From Thermoplasmata archaeon (GTDB taxonomy: Archaea > Thermoplasmatota > Thermoplasmata > Lutacidiplasmatales > UBA184): a DNA stretch of 50,665 bases. The DNA lies in assembly GCA_022749935.1 (NCBI GenBank), contig JAKIWQ010000009.1, forward strand, positions 1 through 50,665, in the 5' to 3' direction. Each line of letters opens with the position of its first letter. Position 1 is the first letter of the stretch. The notes beneath the pieces were generated by a model. That model worked only from the letters and a program-made list of their open reading frames with translations, was not told the origin of the DNA and did not search any database. Positions 33,161-41,877 of this stretch are shown in pieces. Both the position numbers and the translations under genes were made by a program.

Positions 33161-34912
33161 CTACCGCGCGCCGGCGGGCGGCGGGTTGAGCTTCATCTTC
33201 GCGAGCTCCTCGCGCGCCTCGAGGACCGCCTTCTCCGGCTCCTTGTAGTAGTAGGAGACGAGGCGCCCGACGTCCCGGTGGGTGAACGGGTGCTGCCGGG
33301 TCGACTGCTGGTCCTTCACCTGGAGGTACTCGAGCATCTCGACGCGCCGCCGGACCTCCCGCTCCATCTCCTTCATGGAGAGGTTCTTCATCAGCGCGAC
33401 CCGCTCGTAGATGTACGAGTGGCCCGAGTAGAGGAAGGTGTCGTCGGACGGGTTCCACGAGTAGACCGAGTTGGTGATGAGCTCGTTCGTCTCCGGGTCG
33501 AGACCGACGATCTCGGTCAGCGACTGGACGCGTCGGGTCATCTTCGTCCCGACCTTGACCTGGCGCTGGAGGAGGACGAGGTTCAACGCGCTCACGAGCG
33601 AGCGCGGGAGGGTGATCGGCGGGTTCTCCATCCGGTGGACCATCGCGCTCACGCTCTCGGCGTGGAAGGTCGTGTAGCACGTCTTTCCGGTCGCCATCGC
33701 CTGGAAGACGATGAACGCCTCGGCCCCGCGCACCTCCCCGACCATCAGGTACTGGGGGCGCTGGCGGAGAGCGGCGGCGAGGAGGTCGAACATGTCGATC
33801 TCGCCGGGCGCCTTGCCGCTCGTGACGTTCTTCGCTCCGAAGCCGGCCCGGGTGAGCGAGGGGACCCAGTTCTCGTGGGGCAGGTTCAGCTCCCGGGTAT
33901 CCTCGATCGAGACGATCTTCATCTGGGGCGGGATGAACAGGAGGGTCGCGTTGAGGGTGGTGGTCTTCCCGCTCGCCGTGCCGCCGCAGACCATCATCGA
34001 CTGGCCGTTCTCGATGGCCAGCCAGAGGTAGGCCATCATCTCCGGGCTCATGGTCTTGAACTTCAGCAGGTCGACCGGCGTGAACGGGTTGTCCCGGAAC
34101 CTTCGGATGGTGAACGAGCTGCCCCGCTTGGTAACGTGCATCCCGAGCGTCGCCTGCAACCGGGACCCGTCCGGGACCGTCGCGTCCAGGATCGGCGCGG
34201 CGACCGAGATGTGCTTGCCCGAGCGCTGGGCGAGCCAGACGACGTAGTCGTCCAGGACCTTCGAATTGTCGAACTTCAGGTTCGAGCGGATCGAACCGAA
34301 CTTCCGGTGGTAGATGTAGAGGGGGATCCCGACCCCGTCGCACGAGATGTCCTCGACCTCGGTGTCGGTCATCGGGGCCTCGACCACGCCGTAGCCGTTG
34401 AAGTCCCGCTCGAGGTAGTAGAGGATCCGTCCCTTCGTCACCGGGCTCGGCGAGAGCTCCCACTCCTGGAGCTGCTCGTCCACCATCCGACGGAGCTCGC
34501 GGCGCTTCGTCTCGATGTCGTTCTCCGGGAGCGGCTCGAAGTCGTCGATGAGGGTCGTGTGGAGCCGGTCGGCGAGCTCCTTCTCGATGGGCGAGAGGGG
34601 GGGCTCGATGACCTCGTAGAGGAACTCGTTGCGGGTGTTGTGGTAGGAGATGCGGACGTAGGAGACGCCCGGCCGGATCGGGGCGAGGTCGATCTGCTTC
34701 TGGGCGGGGTCGCTGAACGGGGGGACCGGCGTGATCTCCCCCTCCGCGCCCTGGCCCGAGACGCCAAGCCGCGCGAGCTTCACGGGCCGGGGTTCCGAGG
34801 AACCCTTCCGGAGGGACGCGCCGACCCGCATCCAGGCGGGGAAGGCGCTCCGCTTCTTCGGGGCCGTCGAGGGAAGGTCGGTGACGGACGGCTCCATCGC
34901 TTCGCCCGCCAT
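33161..34912 (-). CDS. Type IV pilus/archaellum-type secretion ATPase (FlaI-like), copy 2
   Basis: 583 aa. Hexameric ATPase that drives pilin assembly at the membrane. Walker A GGTASGKT (310-317), Asp box IVSIEDTRELNLPHENW, Walker B YLMVGEVRGAEAF and His box GKTCYTTFHAES. Colinear with copy 1 at 36874-38526 from YVRISYHNTRNEFLYEVIEP onward, so the two are paralogues. It is the last gene of a five-gene operon and starts 3 bp after the FlaJ-like gene. It has a longer, basic N-terminal region than copy 1. Whether it powers retraction, assembly or a mixed hexamer is unknown. Confidence 0.9.
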   Translation of the reverse strand: MAGEAMEPSVTDLPSTAPKKRSAFPAWMRVGASLRKGSSEPRPVKLARLGVSGQGAEGEITPVPPFSDPAQKQIDLAPIRPGVSYVRISYHNTRNEFLYEVIEPPLSPIEKELADRLHTTLIDDFEPLPENDIETKRRELRRMVDEQLQEWELSPSPVTKGRILYYLERDFNGYGVVEAPMTDTEVEDISCDGVGIPLYIYHRKFGSIRSNLKFDNSKVLDDYVVWLAQRSGKHISVAAPILDATVPDGSRLQATLGMHVTKRGSSFTIRRFRDNPFTPVDLLKFKTMSPEMMAYLWLAIENGQSMMVCGGTASGKTTTLNATLLFIPPQMKIVSIEDTRELNLPHENWVPSLTRAGFGAKNVTSGKAPGEIDMFDLLAAALRQRPQYLMVGEVRGAEAFIVFQAMATGKTCYTTFHAESVSAMVHRMENPPITLPRSLVSALNLVLLQRQVKVGTKMTRRVQSLTEIVGLDPETNELITNSVYSWNPSDDTFLYSGHSYIYERVALMKNLSMKEMEREVRRRVEMLEYLQVKDQQSTRQHPFTHRDVGRLVSYYYKEPEKAVLEAREELAKMKLNPPPAGAR

Positions 34913-34915
34913 CGA

Positions 34916-35899
34916 CTAGCCCCCCGGGACGGCGAGCACGGGGACGAGGAACCGCATGACCAGCCAGCCGCCGATCAGCATGTAGGAGGCGTGCTGGAGC
35001 CCGTAGGCGATCTGGCCCTTCTGGAGGATACCGGCCATCACGCCGTCCCCGACCGCATGCGCGATGACCGCGACGAAGAACGCGAGGAAGAGCTGCGGGA
35101 CGAGCGTGAAGCCGAGGGTGAGGCCGCCCTGGCCGGAGAGCGAGGAGTTCGCGACGCCGGCGCCCGCGGTGATCATGTCGGGCAGGAAGATCGCTGCCAT
35201 GATGTAGATCGTGACGAGGAACACCCCGAACGAGATGTAGATGACCGTGAGGTAGGTGAGCATCGAGATCTCCCGGCCCTTCACCTGGAGCTGGGCCTCG
35301 CGGGTGTCGTGGGCGACCATCGTGAGGACGTCCGCGACGTTCCCGCCCGCCTCGTTCGCGCGGGTCACGATCGAGACGACCCGCTGGACCAGCGGCGTGG
35401 GGACCCGCTCCTCGAACAGCCGGAGGGCGGTCGCGACCGGGACCCCCCACTCGAGCTGGCTCGCCATCTTCTTGATCTCGTCGGTCAGGAGGCCGTACCG
35501 GCCCCGGCTCGCGACGATGATCGCGTCCGGGAGGGTCATGCCGAACCGCCCGGCCTCGGCGACGTCCCGCAGGAAGTCGGGGAGCCGCTCCTCGATCTTC
35601 TCGACCCGGGAGAGCTGGCGGCTCTTCACCATCCCGTAGGGCATCATGGTCGCGAGGAGGCCGAAGACGACCCAATCGATGGCCGAGTCAAGGCCGACGG
35701 CCGTCCCGGGGCGGATGACGAACGTGAAGATCCCGGCCCAGGAGAGGGCGGCGATGACCCAGAAGACGATCCCGAACGTGAAGCCGATGATGAACGCCCA
35801 CGTCGCCTTCGGGAGCCCGGTCGCGTTCGCCTGCTCGGCGTCCGGGACCGCGAGGGCCTTCACCTTCCGGACCGAGGCCGGAGCGTTCGCCGTCGCCAT
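34916..35899 (-). CDS. FlaJ/TadC-type membrane assembly protein, copy 2
   Basis: 327 aa. T2SSF-domain platform protein of a pilus-like machine. Membrane segments at about 32-52 and 58-75 (the first pair), the cytoplasmic helical domain with RLPDFLRDVAEAGRFGMTLPDAI (about 107-130) and TRANEAGGNVADVLTMVAHDT, then membrane helices at about 215-245, 258-285 and 300-325. Starts 1 bp after the other FlaJ-like gene ends and precedes its ATPase by 3 bp. It is shorter than archaellar FlaJ because the conserved core is present only once. Confidence 0.87.
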   Translation of the reverse strand: MATANAPASVRKVKALAVPDAEQANATGLPKATWAFIIGFTFGIVFWVIAALSWAGIFTFVIRPGTAVGLDSAIDWVVFGLLATMMPYGMVKSRQLSRVEKIEERLPDFLRDVAEAGRFGMTLPDAIIVASRGRYGLLTDEIKKMASQLEWGVPVATALRLFEERVPTPLVQRVVSIVTRANEAGGNVADVLTMVAHDTREAQLQVKGREISMLTYLTVIYISFGVFLVTIYIMAAIFLPDMITAGAGVANSSLSGQGGLTLGFTLVPQLFLAFFVAVIAHAVGDGVMAGILQKGQIAYGLQHASYMLIGGWLVMRFLVPVLAVPGG

Positions 35900-35900
35900 C

Positions 35901-36872
35901 TTACACCATGTCCTGCGTGAGCGTATACATGAAGAAAATGAAGCCGAACTGCATCATCGGGATCATCAGGCCGACCAGCACCCAGAGGATGTCGATCATG
36001 AACGACCCGCCGCCCCCGATGACCGAGAAGATCGCGATGATGATGACGAGGAAGAGAGGGAACGCGACGACGACCGTGACGAACGTCTCGGCAAGGAGGC
36101 CGAGCGTCTCGACCCGCGACAGCATCTCGAGCTTGTTCTCCTGCTCGTACTGTTCGGCCTTCAGCAGGAAGTAGGGCTTCAGCTGGCCGCCGCTGGTCGC
36201 GGTCGTCACGACGCCCTGGAGGAAGTCCTGGAATCGCTTGGAGGGGCTCCGCTGCGCCCCGTTGCGGAGCGCCGTGAGGATATCGAAGCCGAGCAGCTCG
36301 GTGTCGCGGGTGATCCAGGCCGCCTCCTCCGCGACCTCGCCGTAGATCTTCTGCCGCGCGAGCTCCTTGAAGATCTGGTCGACGTTCACGTCCGCCGACG
36401 ACATCGCGCTCACGAAGCTCATGGCTGCACTGATCTTGCGGTCGATCTTCCGGCCGCGGGTCTTGGCGACGGACGCCGGCCGCCCGGGCATGATGGCGAA
36501 CACGCCAGGGGTACCGAAGACCGGGAGCGCGACCGCGATGAGGAGGCCGGTGACCCCGAGACCGATGATCGAGAAGAACAGGTAGAGCCCGACCGCGGCG
36601 ACGGTGAGGGCGATGCCGGCGACCACGGTCGTGCCGTAGACCGTCGTCATGTACTCGTCGGCCCGGATCCGAAGATGCGCCTTCAGGAGATTCTCTTCGA
36701 GAGCCGGGTCGGGGGGCTTGGCGAGCACCCGGGCCTTGAACGTCTTCCAGCACCAGCGCTGGAACGGGGTGAGGGTGGAGTGGGTCGGCTGCTCGCCCCG
36801 CTTCAAGCGGACCGGTCGCGCTCCCGCCGAGACCTTCGGGCGGACGGCGCTCACTGTCGGGGTCGCGGGCAC
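35901..36872 (-). CDS. FlaJ/TadC-type membrane assembly protein, copy 1
   Basis: 323 aa. Membrane helices at about 80-105 and 110-130, a cytoplasmic domain with ISAAMSFVSAMSSADVNVDQIFKELA (the T2SSF signature), and C-terminal membrane helices at about 260-285 and 290-320. It lies immediately after ATPase copy 1 and before FlaJ copy 2, with 1-bp gaps. TadB/TadC pairs in Tad pili are an analogy: two half-size platform proteins that may together do the work of one full FlaJ. Confidence 0.87.
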   Translation of the reverse strand: MPATPTVSAVRPKVSAGARPVRLKRGEQPTHSTLTPFQRWCWKTFKARVLAKPPDPALEENLLKAHLRIRADEYMTTVYGTTVVAGIALTVAAVGLYLFFSIIGLGVTGLLIAVALPVFGTPGVFAIMPGRPASVAKTRGRKIDRKISAAMSFVSAMSSADVNVDQIFKELARQKIYGEVAEEAAWITRDTELLGFDILTALRNGAQRSPSKRFQDFLQGVVTTATSGGQLKPYFLLKAEQYEQENKLEMLSRVETLGLLAETFVTVVVAFPLFLVIIIAIFSVIGGGGSFMIDILWVLVGLMIPMMQFGFIFFMYTLTQDMV

Positions 36873-36873
36873 G

Positions 36874-38526
36874 TCAGACCCCCGGAGGGGACGATGGGAG
36901 CGGGAGCTGGATGCGGGCCATGACCTCGGTCGGGTCCTTGTAGTACTGCGCGACCGTCTTCCAGAGCTGTCGGTAGTCGGTGATCTTGTTCCGGACCAGG
37001 TACTTGATCACGTCGACCCGGCGTTGGAACTCGGCGTCCATCTCCTCGGTCGTGAAATTCTTGAGCTCGGTGATCTTGTCGAACAGGAACGAGTGGCCCT
37101 TGAACACGAACCCGTCCGTCGAGGGGTCCCACTCGTAGACGGTGTTGGTGATGAGCTCGTTCGTCTCGGGCTCGAACCCGACGATCTCGAGGACCTGCTT
37201 CAAGCGCCGGACGACGCCCTTCTCGGTCCGGGCCTGGATCTGGATGATGACGTTGTTGAGCGCGGAGAGAAGGATCCGGGGCGTGTTGATCGGGGGGTTC
37301 TCGAGCCGGTTGACCATCGACTTCACGCTGTCCGCGTGCATCGTGGAGTAGGTCGTGTGGCCCGTGGCCATGGCCTGGAACATCGTGTAGGTCTCCCGGC
37401 CCCGAACCTCTCCCACGATGATGTAGTTCGGCCGCTGCCGGAGCGCGGCGCGGACCAGGTCGAACATGTCGACCTCACCGGCGGTCTTGCCGTCCGGGCC
37501 CCGGTCGCCCGTACCGGTACGGGTCGCGCCCGGGATCCAGTTCTCGTGGGGGAGGTTCACCTCGCGCGTGTCCTCGATCGAGACGATCTTCGAGGTGGGG
37601 GGGATGAAGAGGGCGATGGCGTTCAACGTGCTCGTCTTGCCCGCCGCCGGACCCCCGCAGATGATGACCGACTCCCCCTGCTCGGCGGCGAGCCAGAAGT
37701 AGGCGACCATCTCCTCGTTGGCGCTGCCCATGAGGACGAGGTCGACGGGGGTGAACGGCCGCTCCTTGAACCGCCGGATGGTGAAGCTCGCGCCCCGAGT
37801 CGTGACCTCTCGACCGTAGGTCGCCTGGACCCGGTGGCCCTCGGGTGTAGTACCATCCAGGATCGGCGCGGAGACGCTGACCGACTTCCCGCACCGCTGG
37901 CCGAGCATGACGATGAACGAGTTGAGCGATTCCTCGTCGGCGAAGACGACGTTCGTCTTCACCGACTCGTACTTTCCGTGGAAGATGAAGAGGGGGACGT
38001 CCACCCCGTCGCACGAGATGTCCTCGACCTCGGGGTCGAGGATGAGGGCGTCGACCGGTCCGTACCCCACAAAATCCCGGAGCACGTAGTACACCACGCG
38101 CTCGGTCGAGAGCGGGGAGAGGGTGACCCCGCGGCTCCGGAAGTACTCCTCGACCTCGCCGCGGAGGTAGGAGCGTTTGTCGGTCGTGGAGAGGTTGCCG
38201 GACTCGCTGCCGAGGATCTGGTTGAGCGTCGACTTCAGGTGAGCGACGAGCCCCTTCTCATGGACCGTCAGTTGCGGTTCGATGACCTCGTAGAGGTACT
38301 CCTTCGAGCGGTCGTTGTAGGAGACGCGGGAATACGAGTAGGGGGGATTGACGGGGGAGACCTCGAGCTCCCGCATCGTCTCTTCCGGAAGCGGTGGGAT
38401 GGCGGTGATGAACGTACCCGGGACGTCCGTGCCGGTCTCGAGGGGACGGGACGCCTCGAGGGCCGCGCCCTCGGCGGTTGGGGTGGCCCGCGGGATCTTG
38501 ACGCGGAAGGAACCGGTCGCGGTCAT
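36874..38526 (-). CDS. Type IV pilus/archaellum-type secretion ATPase (FlaI-like), copy 1
   Basis: 550 aa. Walker A GGPAAGKT (291-298), Asp box IVSIEDTREVNLPHENW, Walker B YIIVGEVRGRETY (near 368-380) and His box GHTTYSTMHADS (389-400); all ATPase elements are intact. It follows the pilin-like gene by 3 bp and precedes FlaJ copy 1 by 1 bp. Together the operon reads pilin, ATPase, FlaJ, FlaJ, ATPase. Cytoplasmic face of the membrane. Confidence 0.9.
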   Translation of the reverse strand: MTATGSFRVKIPRATPTAEGAALEASRPLETGTDVPGTFITAIPPLPEETMRELEVSPVNPPYSYSRVSYNDRSKEYLYEVIEPQLTVHEKGLVAHLKSTLNQILGSESGNLSTTDKRSYLRGEVEEYFRSRGVTLSPLSTERVVYYVLRDFVGYGPVDALILDPEVEDISCDGVDVPLFIFHGKYESVKTNVVFADEESLNSFIVMLGQRCGKSVSVSAPILDGTTPEGHRVQATYGREVTTRGASFTIRRFKERPFTPVDLVLMGSANEEMVAYFWLAAEQGESVIICGGPAAGKTSTLNAIALFIPPTSKIVSIEDTREVNLPHENWIPGATRTGTGDRGPDGKTAGEVDMFDLVRAALRQRPNYIIVGEVRGRETYTMFQAMATGHTTYSTMHADSVKSMVNRLENPPINTPRILLSALNNVIIQIQARTEKGVVRRLKQVLEIVGFEPETNELITNTVYEWDPSTDGFVFKGHSFLFDKITELKNFTTEEMDAEFQRRVDVIKYLVRNKITDYRQLWKTVAQYYKDPTEVMARIQLPLPSSPPGV

Positions 38527-38529
38527 CCC

Positions 38530-39570
38530 TTACGTGCCTCCGACGCCGAGGCTGATCTGTACGCCCGCGTAGTAGAGGTTGGCGTAATCGACATTGGAGA
38601 CCTTGAGCGTCAGCACGGTCGACGCCCCGCTCGGGTTCGAGCACGACCCAGAGTACGGTACGAAGGTGTAACTCGAGGTGGCGACGCCGCTCACCTGCAT
38701 CGTCTTCGTGATGAAGGAGGTCCAGGCGCACGGGTACTGGGTACCGATCTCAAACGTGTAGACGAACGGTATGTAGGAGAAGTTCGCGGGCACGTAGACG
38801 CCGTTGGACGAGACCGAGGCGCTGTAGCGGAAGTGGCTGTAGACGTCCTGCGAGCCCTGGCCGATGAACGTCGAGGCGTTCCCGAAGAGCTGGAGGAGGC
38901 TCGAGGTGACGGTGATGTTGGTGCCGAAGTGGGTCACGTTGAGGGGCGGGTTGACCGTCATCACCTGGTACCCCCCGCTCTGGCTCTGGATGACGGCATC
39001 GTCCTCGAAGTACATGGTCTGGGCCGAATAGTACCGGTTGGGGAGGAGCATCTCCAGCGTGCCCGTGGCGACCCGCTGGGAGAACAGGCCCCCGCTTCCC
39101 GGCCCGTGGGAGTAGGTCACGTTCGCGAAGACGCATTGAGCGGTGTTGATCGGCTGGCCGTAGTTCGCCGCGGTGGCGCCCGCGACGCCCTTCGCGTAGA
39201 ACCCGGACGGGCAAGTGGAGGGGAGGAAGACGAGAGTAGCCTGCGTCGGTTGGGCGAGGAGGGGGATGCCCGCCGAACTCACGACGAAGGGCGTGCCCAG
39301 GGTCTGGGGGGAGCCCTCCGGGAACTGGTACTGGCTGTCGACGTTGGACTTGAACAAGGCGTAGGAGTACTCGGCCTGAGCCGTGAACTGGGATTCATTG
39401 TCAGTCATCCACAGAGGAAGGTACTGGGTGAGGAAGATACCGAAAAGGGTGAAGAACACGAGCAGCGCGAGGAGGGTACCGACCACCGAGACCACTCCCC
39501 TTCGGTCGTGATGCAAGCGTCGGGCGTGCCGGTAGCGACGGCTTGCGCTCAAACTCGGCGTTCCCCCCAT
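38530..39570 (-). CDS. Pilin-like secreted protein with class III signal
   Basis: 346 aa. A basic leader ends in HHDRRGV, followed at once by the hydrophobic helix VSVVGTLLALLVFFTLFGIF (about residues 27-46). This is the type IV pilin/archaellin arrangement, cleaved by a prepilin peptidase near the RRG. The exterior is large, rich in Ser/Thr/Tyr and potential N-glycosylation sites, with several cysteines (FLPSTCPSGFY, TAQCVF, YPCAWT, SGSCSNP). It is too long for a simple major pilin, so a minor or tip pilin is likely. First gene of the secretion operon, about 60 nt from a strong TATA box. Confidence 0.72.
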   Translation of the reverse strand: MGGTPSLSASRRYRHARRLHHDRRGVVSVVGTLLALLVFFTLFGIFLTQYLPLWMTDNESQFTAQAEYSYALFKSNVDSQYQFPEGSPQTLGTPFVVSSAGIPLLAQPTQATLVFLPSTCPSGFYAKGVAGATAANYGQPINTAQCVFANVTYSHGPGSGGLFSQRVATGTLEMLLPNRYYSAQTMYFEDDAVIQSQSGGYQVMTVNPPLNVTHFGTNITVTSSLLQLFGNASTFIGQGSQDVYSHFRYSASVSSNGVYVPANFSYIPFVYTFEIGTQYPCAWTSFITKTMQVSGVATSSYTFVPYSGSCSNPSGASTVLTLKVSNVDYANLYYAGVQISLGVGGT

Positions 39571-39628
39571 TCCGACGGACCGCCCGCACCCCGACGGGGA
39601 CGGACAGGGATGAATTAGGCCCGATTCG

Positions 39629-39640
39629 GGTATAAATACC
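39629..39640 (-). promoter_or_regulatory. TATA box of the pilin-like operon
   Basis: GGTATTTATACC on the minus strand. The element is nearly symmetric, so it could also fire rightward. Predicted start near 39610 leaves a leader of about 40 nt before the ATG at 39570. Confidence 0.6.
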
Positions 39641-39681
39641 TACACAACCGAGCTCCGGTCGGGGCCGCGTCGGGGTCGAGC

Positions 39682-39688
39682 CTTTAGG
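39682..39688 (+). promoter_or_regulatory. TATA-like element of the ACT-domain gene
   Basis: CTTTAGG, 29 nt before the ATG at 39714; predicts a leaderless transcript divergent from the pilin operon. Confidence 0.4.
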
Positions 39689-39713
39689 GTCTCCGTGTTC
39701 TCGACCCGTCCGG

Positions 39714-40202
39714 ATGGGTCTGCGCGAGATCTCCCTCACTCTCCCCAACCGCCCGGGGACGCTCGCGCGGGTCGCACGCACGCTCGCGGAGGGCGGGATC
39801 AACGTCGCGGCCATCAGTGTCGACTCGACCCCCGCCCGGGGGCGGGCCCGCCTCGTCGTGAACGACCCGGACCGTGGGATGACCCTGCTGAAGCACGCGG
39901 GCTACGACCCCGAGATCCGCGAGTTGATGGCGGTCCGGCTCGAAGACCGGGCCGGGAGCTTCCTGCGAGTCCTCGAGGAGCTCGCCAAGGCCAAGGTGAA
40001 CGTCCAGAGCGTCGCCATCCTCGTTTCCCGCGAGGGGAACCAGCCGCTGGTCGGGATTTCGGCGACCAACCTCACCCGCGCGCGAAAGATTCTCAAGAAG
40101 GCCGGGTTTGTCACGCCGGTCGCGGACCGACCCGTCTCGAACGCGGACCTGCTCGCCGGCGCGCCGACGATCCCCGGGGAATCGGTCGGTCTCCTTCTCT
40201 AG
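39714..40202 (+). CDS. Double ACT-domain protein
   Basis: 162 aa. Two ACT ligand-binding domains in tandem: residues 1-70 (LREISLTLPNRPGTLARVARTLAEGGINVAAISV) and 72-142 (MAVRLEDRAGSFLRVLEELAKAKVNVQSVAILV). ACT domains usually bind amino acids. Without a catalytic domain, this protein is probably a small regulatory subunit or amino-acid sensor. The last 20 residues are a flexible tail. It is the last chromosomal gene before the tRNA-Gly and the island. Confidence 0.85.
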   Translation: MGLREISLTLPNRPGTLARVARTLAEGGINVAAISVDSTPARGRARLVVNDPDRGMTLLKHAGYDPEIRELMAVRLEDRAGSFLRVLEELAKAKVNVQSVAILVSREGNQPLVGISATNLTRARKILKKAGFVTPVADRPVSNADLLAGAPTIPGESVGLLL

Positions 40203-40217
40203 AGTATCTCTAGGTAT

Positions 40218-40247
40218 GCGAGACCCTACGAGACCCTGCGAGACCCC
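40218..40247 (+). repeat. Three 10-bp tandem repeats upstream of tRNA-Gly
   Basis: GCGAGACCCT, ACGAGACCCT and GCGAGACCCC in a row, about 50 bp before the tRNA-Gly. They may be a terminator-region repeat or binding sites for a recombination protein; both are guesses. Confidence 0.6.
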
Positions 40248-40295
40248 CGAGGGTTGACAAACGGTAAGAGCCGCCCGTCCTCCGGGACGGGTCGC

Positions 40296-40367
40296 GCGGT
40301 TGTGGTCTAGTGGTTAGGACGGTAGCTTCCCAAGCTACCTACTCGGGTTCGAATCCCGACAACCGCA
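40296..40367 (+). tRNA. tRNA-Gly (CCC)
   Basis: Acceptor GCGGTTG/CAACCGC, anticodon arm GGTAGC-TTCCCAA-GCTACC (anticodon CCC), T arm CGGG-TTCGAAT-CCCG, discriminator A at 40367, no encoded CCA and no intron. The integrase gene begins 43 bp downstream, so its 3' end is the probable attachment site of the island. No second copy of the tRNA 3' end was found up to the window edge, so the far end of the island lies outside. Confidence 0.95.
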
Positions 40368-40410
40368 CTTCACTTAAGTTCATATCTGCCGTACGCCTAC
40401 CGAGAGAGTG

Positions 40411-41877
40411 ATGGCTCGTCGGGCGCTCGCGACGGAGGACCCCTTCCGGGACATTCATTCCGTTTCAGGCTACATTGACCGACGGATTGCCCAACTCCGA
40501 GGGGACGGTCCGGTAGGGGACGGCCTGAGGCTCGGGCGTGCCGCGCGTGACGCCATTCTCGATTTCGTCCGTGCGCGGCGGGGGCAGGTCAGCGAACTGA
40601 GAGTCCGTACATACCTTGCCTGGCTCCCGCTTGGCGCCGACAAGCTCGGAGACCGATTCGTCCGACCTGACCGTACCACCCCGGAACTCTTCTACGAGAA
40701 ATTCTCAAACGTCACCTACGCCCGAGGGTCCCGGGCCACCATCGCCCAGTGCCTGATTACCTTCTGGCGCTGGAGTTTGGAGCGCGAAGGTAAGGAATAT
40801 CCGTCGTGGCTCCGAATCAGGCTGGAGAAGTGGAAGTCCACGAGTGGCGCCTCCGACATGCTTACCCGTGAGGACGTGGCTCAGATAGTCGAGCACGCCC
40901 AGAACTTCCGAGATCGGGCATGGATCTGGACCCTCTTCAATTCCGGCTGCCGCCCAGGAGAGGTATACCAACTCAGGATCGGCGATGTGGTCCCCCATAG
41001 TGAGGGCTACATCGAGCTTCGGGTATCACGGGAGAAAGGGTCTGCCCCAGAGCCTGCGCCGGTGTACGAGGACGCTGTTCCCGCCCTGTTGGCTTGGCTG
41101 AACGCTCACCCGGCGAAGGGAGACCCAAAGGCACCCCTTTGGGTCAACTTGGGCGGTGGGCGGTCTGGGAAGGCCGCTACATATCGGGCGATGTACAAGG
41201 CGCTCGAGAGCGCCGCACGGAGAGCCAAGATGGCGAAGCCAGTGACGGCTTATGCTCTCCGCCGTTCTCGACTCACCATTTTAGCGAAGGACCCCGCCGT
41301 CTCCTCGTCTATATTGGAAAAGGTGGCGGGATGGGTCCCGGGCAGCAACGTGGCCCGTCACTATGTGCATCTTAGCGGCAGGGACGTGATCGGGGTCCTG
41401 AACGCCCGTTACGGCGTCAAGACTGCGGGGCCCGGAGAACGTGCTGAAGTACCCCGCACGCCCTCAAAGTGCGGTCGGTGCAAGACAGTGAATCCGCCGG
41501 GGGCGTCCTACTGTTCGACCTGTGGCGGTCCGCTCTCGTTGCCGGCGGTTAGGCAGATTGAGGAAGCACGCGGAGCAGAAGAAAAGTTGGCGGAGTTGCT
41601 CCGGAAGCCAGAGGCAGTCGAATTCCTCGCTCGTTTGCTTGCGGAGCAGGAGAAAAGCAGGGGTCGTACGGGAGGCCGTGCGGCTGAAACGGGAGGACTT
41701 TCCTGGGAAGTATCCCAATCCCCTTCAGGCGCGGATGCCGGCGACACAAACGTTCCACCGTCCAAGAGTCAGCGGGTCGTATCGCTAGCCGATGCGGAGC
41801 GTTTGATTGGGTTCGGCTATGATTTTGTCGCGCCGCTGGGGGCAGATCGCGCCGTGATTCGTGCTTCGTCGAACTGA
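40411..41877 (+). CDS. Tyrosine recombinase/integrase with C-terminal zinc ribbon
   Basis: 488 aa. N-terminal SAM-like core-binding domain (residues about 45-145) and catalytic domain with Arg 181 (CRPGEVYQL), YALRRS with Arg 284 (the usual HxLRH is YxLRR here), Trp 308 (GWVPGS) and nucleophile Tyr 318 (RHYVH). After the catalytic domain comes a zinc ribbon CGRCKTVNPPGASYCSTCGG (Cys 354, 357, 368 and 371), then a coiled coil and variable tail. This build is common in archaeal XerC-like integrases. A GTG directly precedes the ATG. CTTAAGTT at 40373-40380 is a plausible TATA element about 30 nt upstream. Catalyses insertion at the adjacent tRNA-Gly. Confidence 0.92.
   Translation: MARRALATEDPFRDIHSVSGYIDRRIAQLRGDGPVGDGLRLGRAARDAILDFVRARRGQVSELRVRTYLAWLPLGADKLGDRFVRPDRTTPELFYEKFSNVTYARGSRATIAQCLITFWRWSLEREGKEYPSWLRIRLEKWKSTSGASDMLTREDVAQIVEHAQNFRDRAWIWTLFNSGCRPGEVYQLRIGDVVPHSEGYIELRVSREKGSAPEPAPVYEDAVPALLAWLNAHPAKGDPKAPLWVNLGGGRSGKAATYRAMYKALESAARRAKMAKPVTAYALRRSRLTILAKDPAVSSSILEKVAGWVPGSNVARHYVHLSGRDVIGVLNARYGVKTAGPGERAEVPRTPSKCGRCKTVNPPGASYCSTCGGPLSLPAVRQIEEARGAEEKLAELLRKPEAVEFLARLLAEQEKSRGRTGGRAAETGGLSWEVSQSPSGADAGDTNVPPSKSQRVVSLADAERLIGFGYDFVAPLGADRAVIRASSN

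Noticed and set aside
33002-39618. Very long plus-strand frames opposite the pilus operon
   Set aside because: Antisense of FlaI/FlaJ genes; the repetitive Arg/Asp/Glu/Gly composition reflects third-position GC bias.
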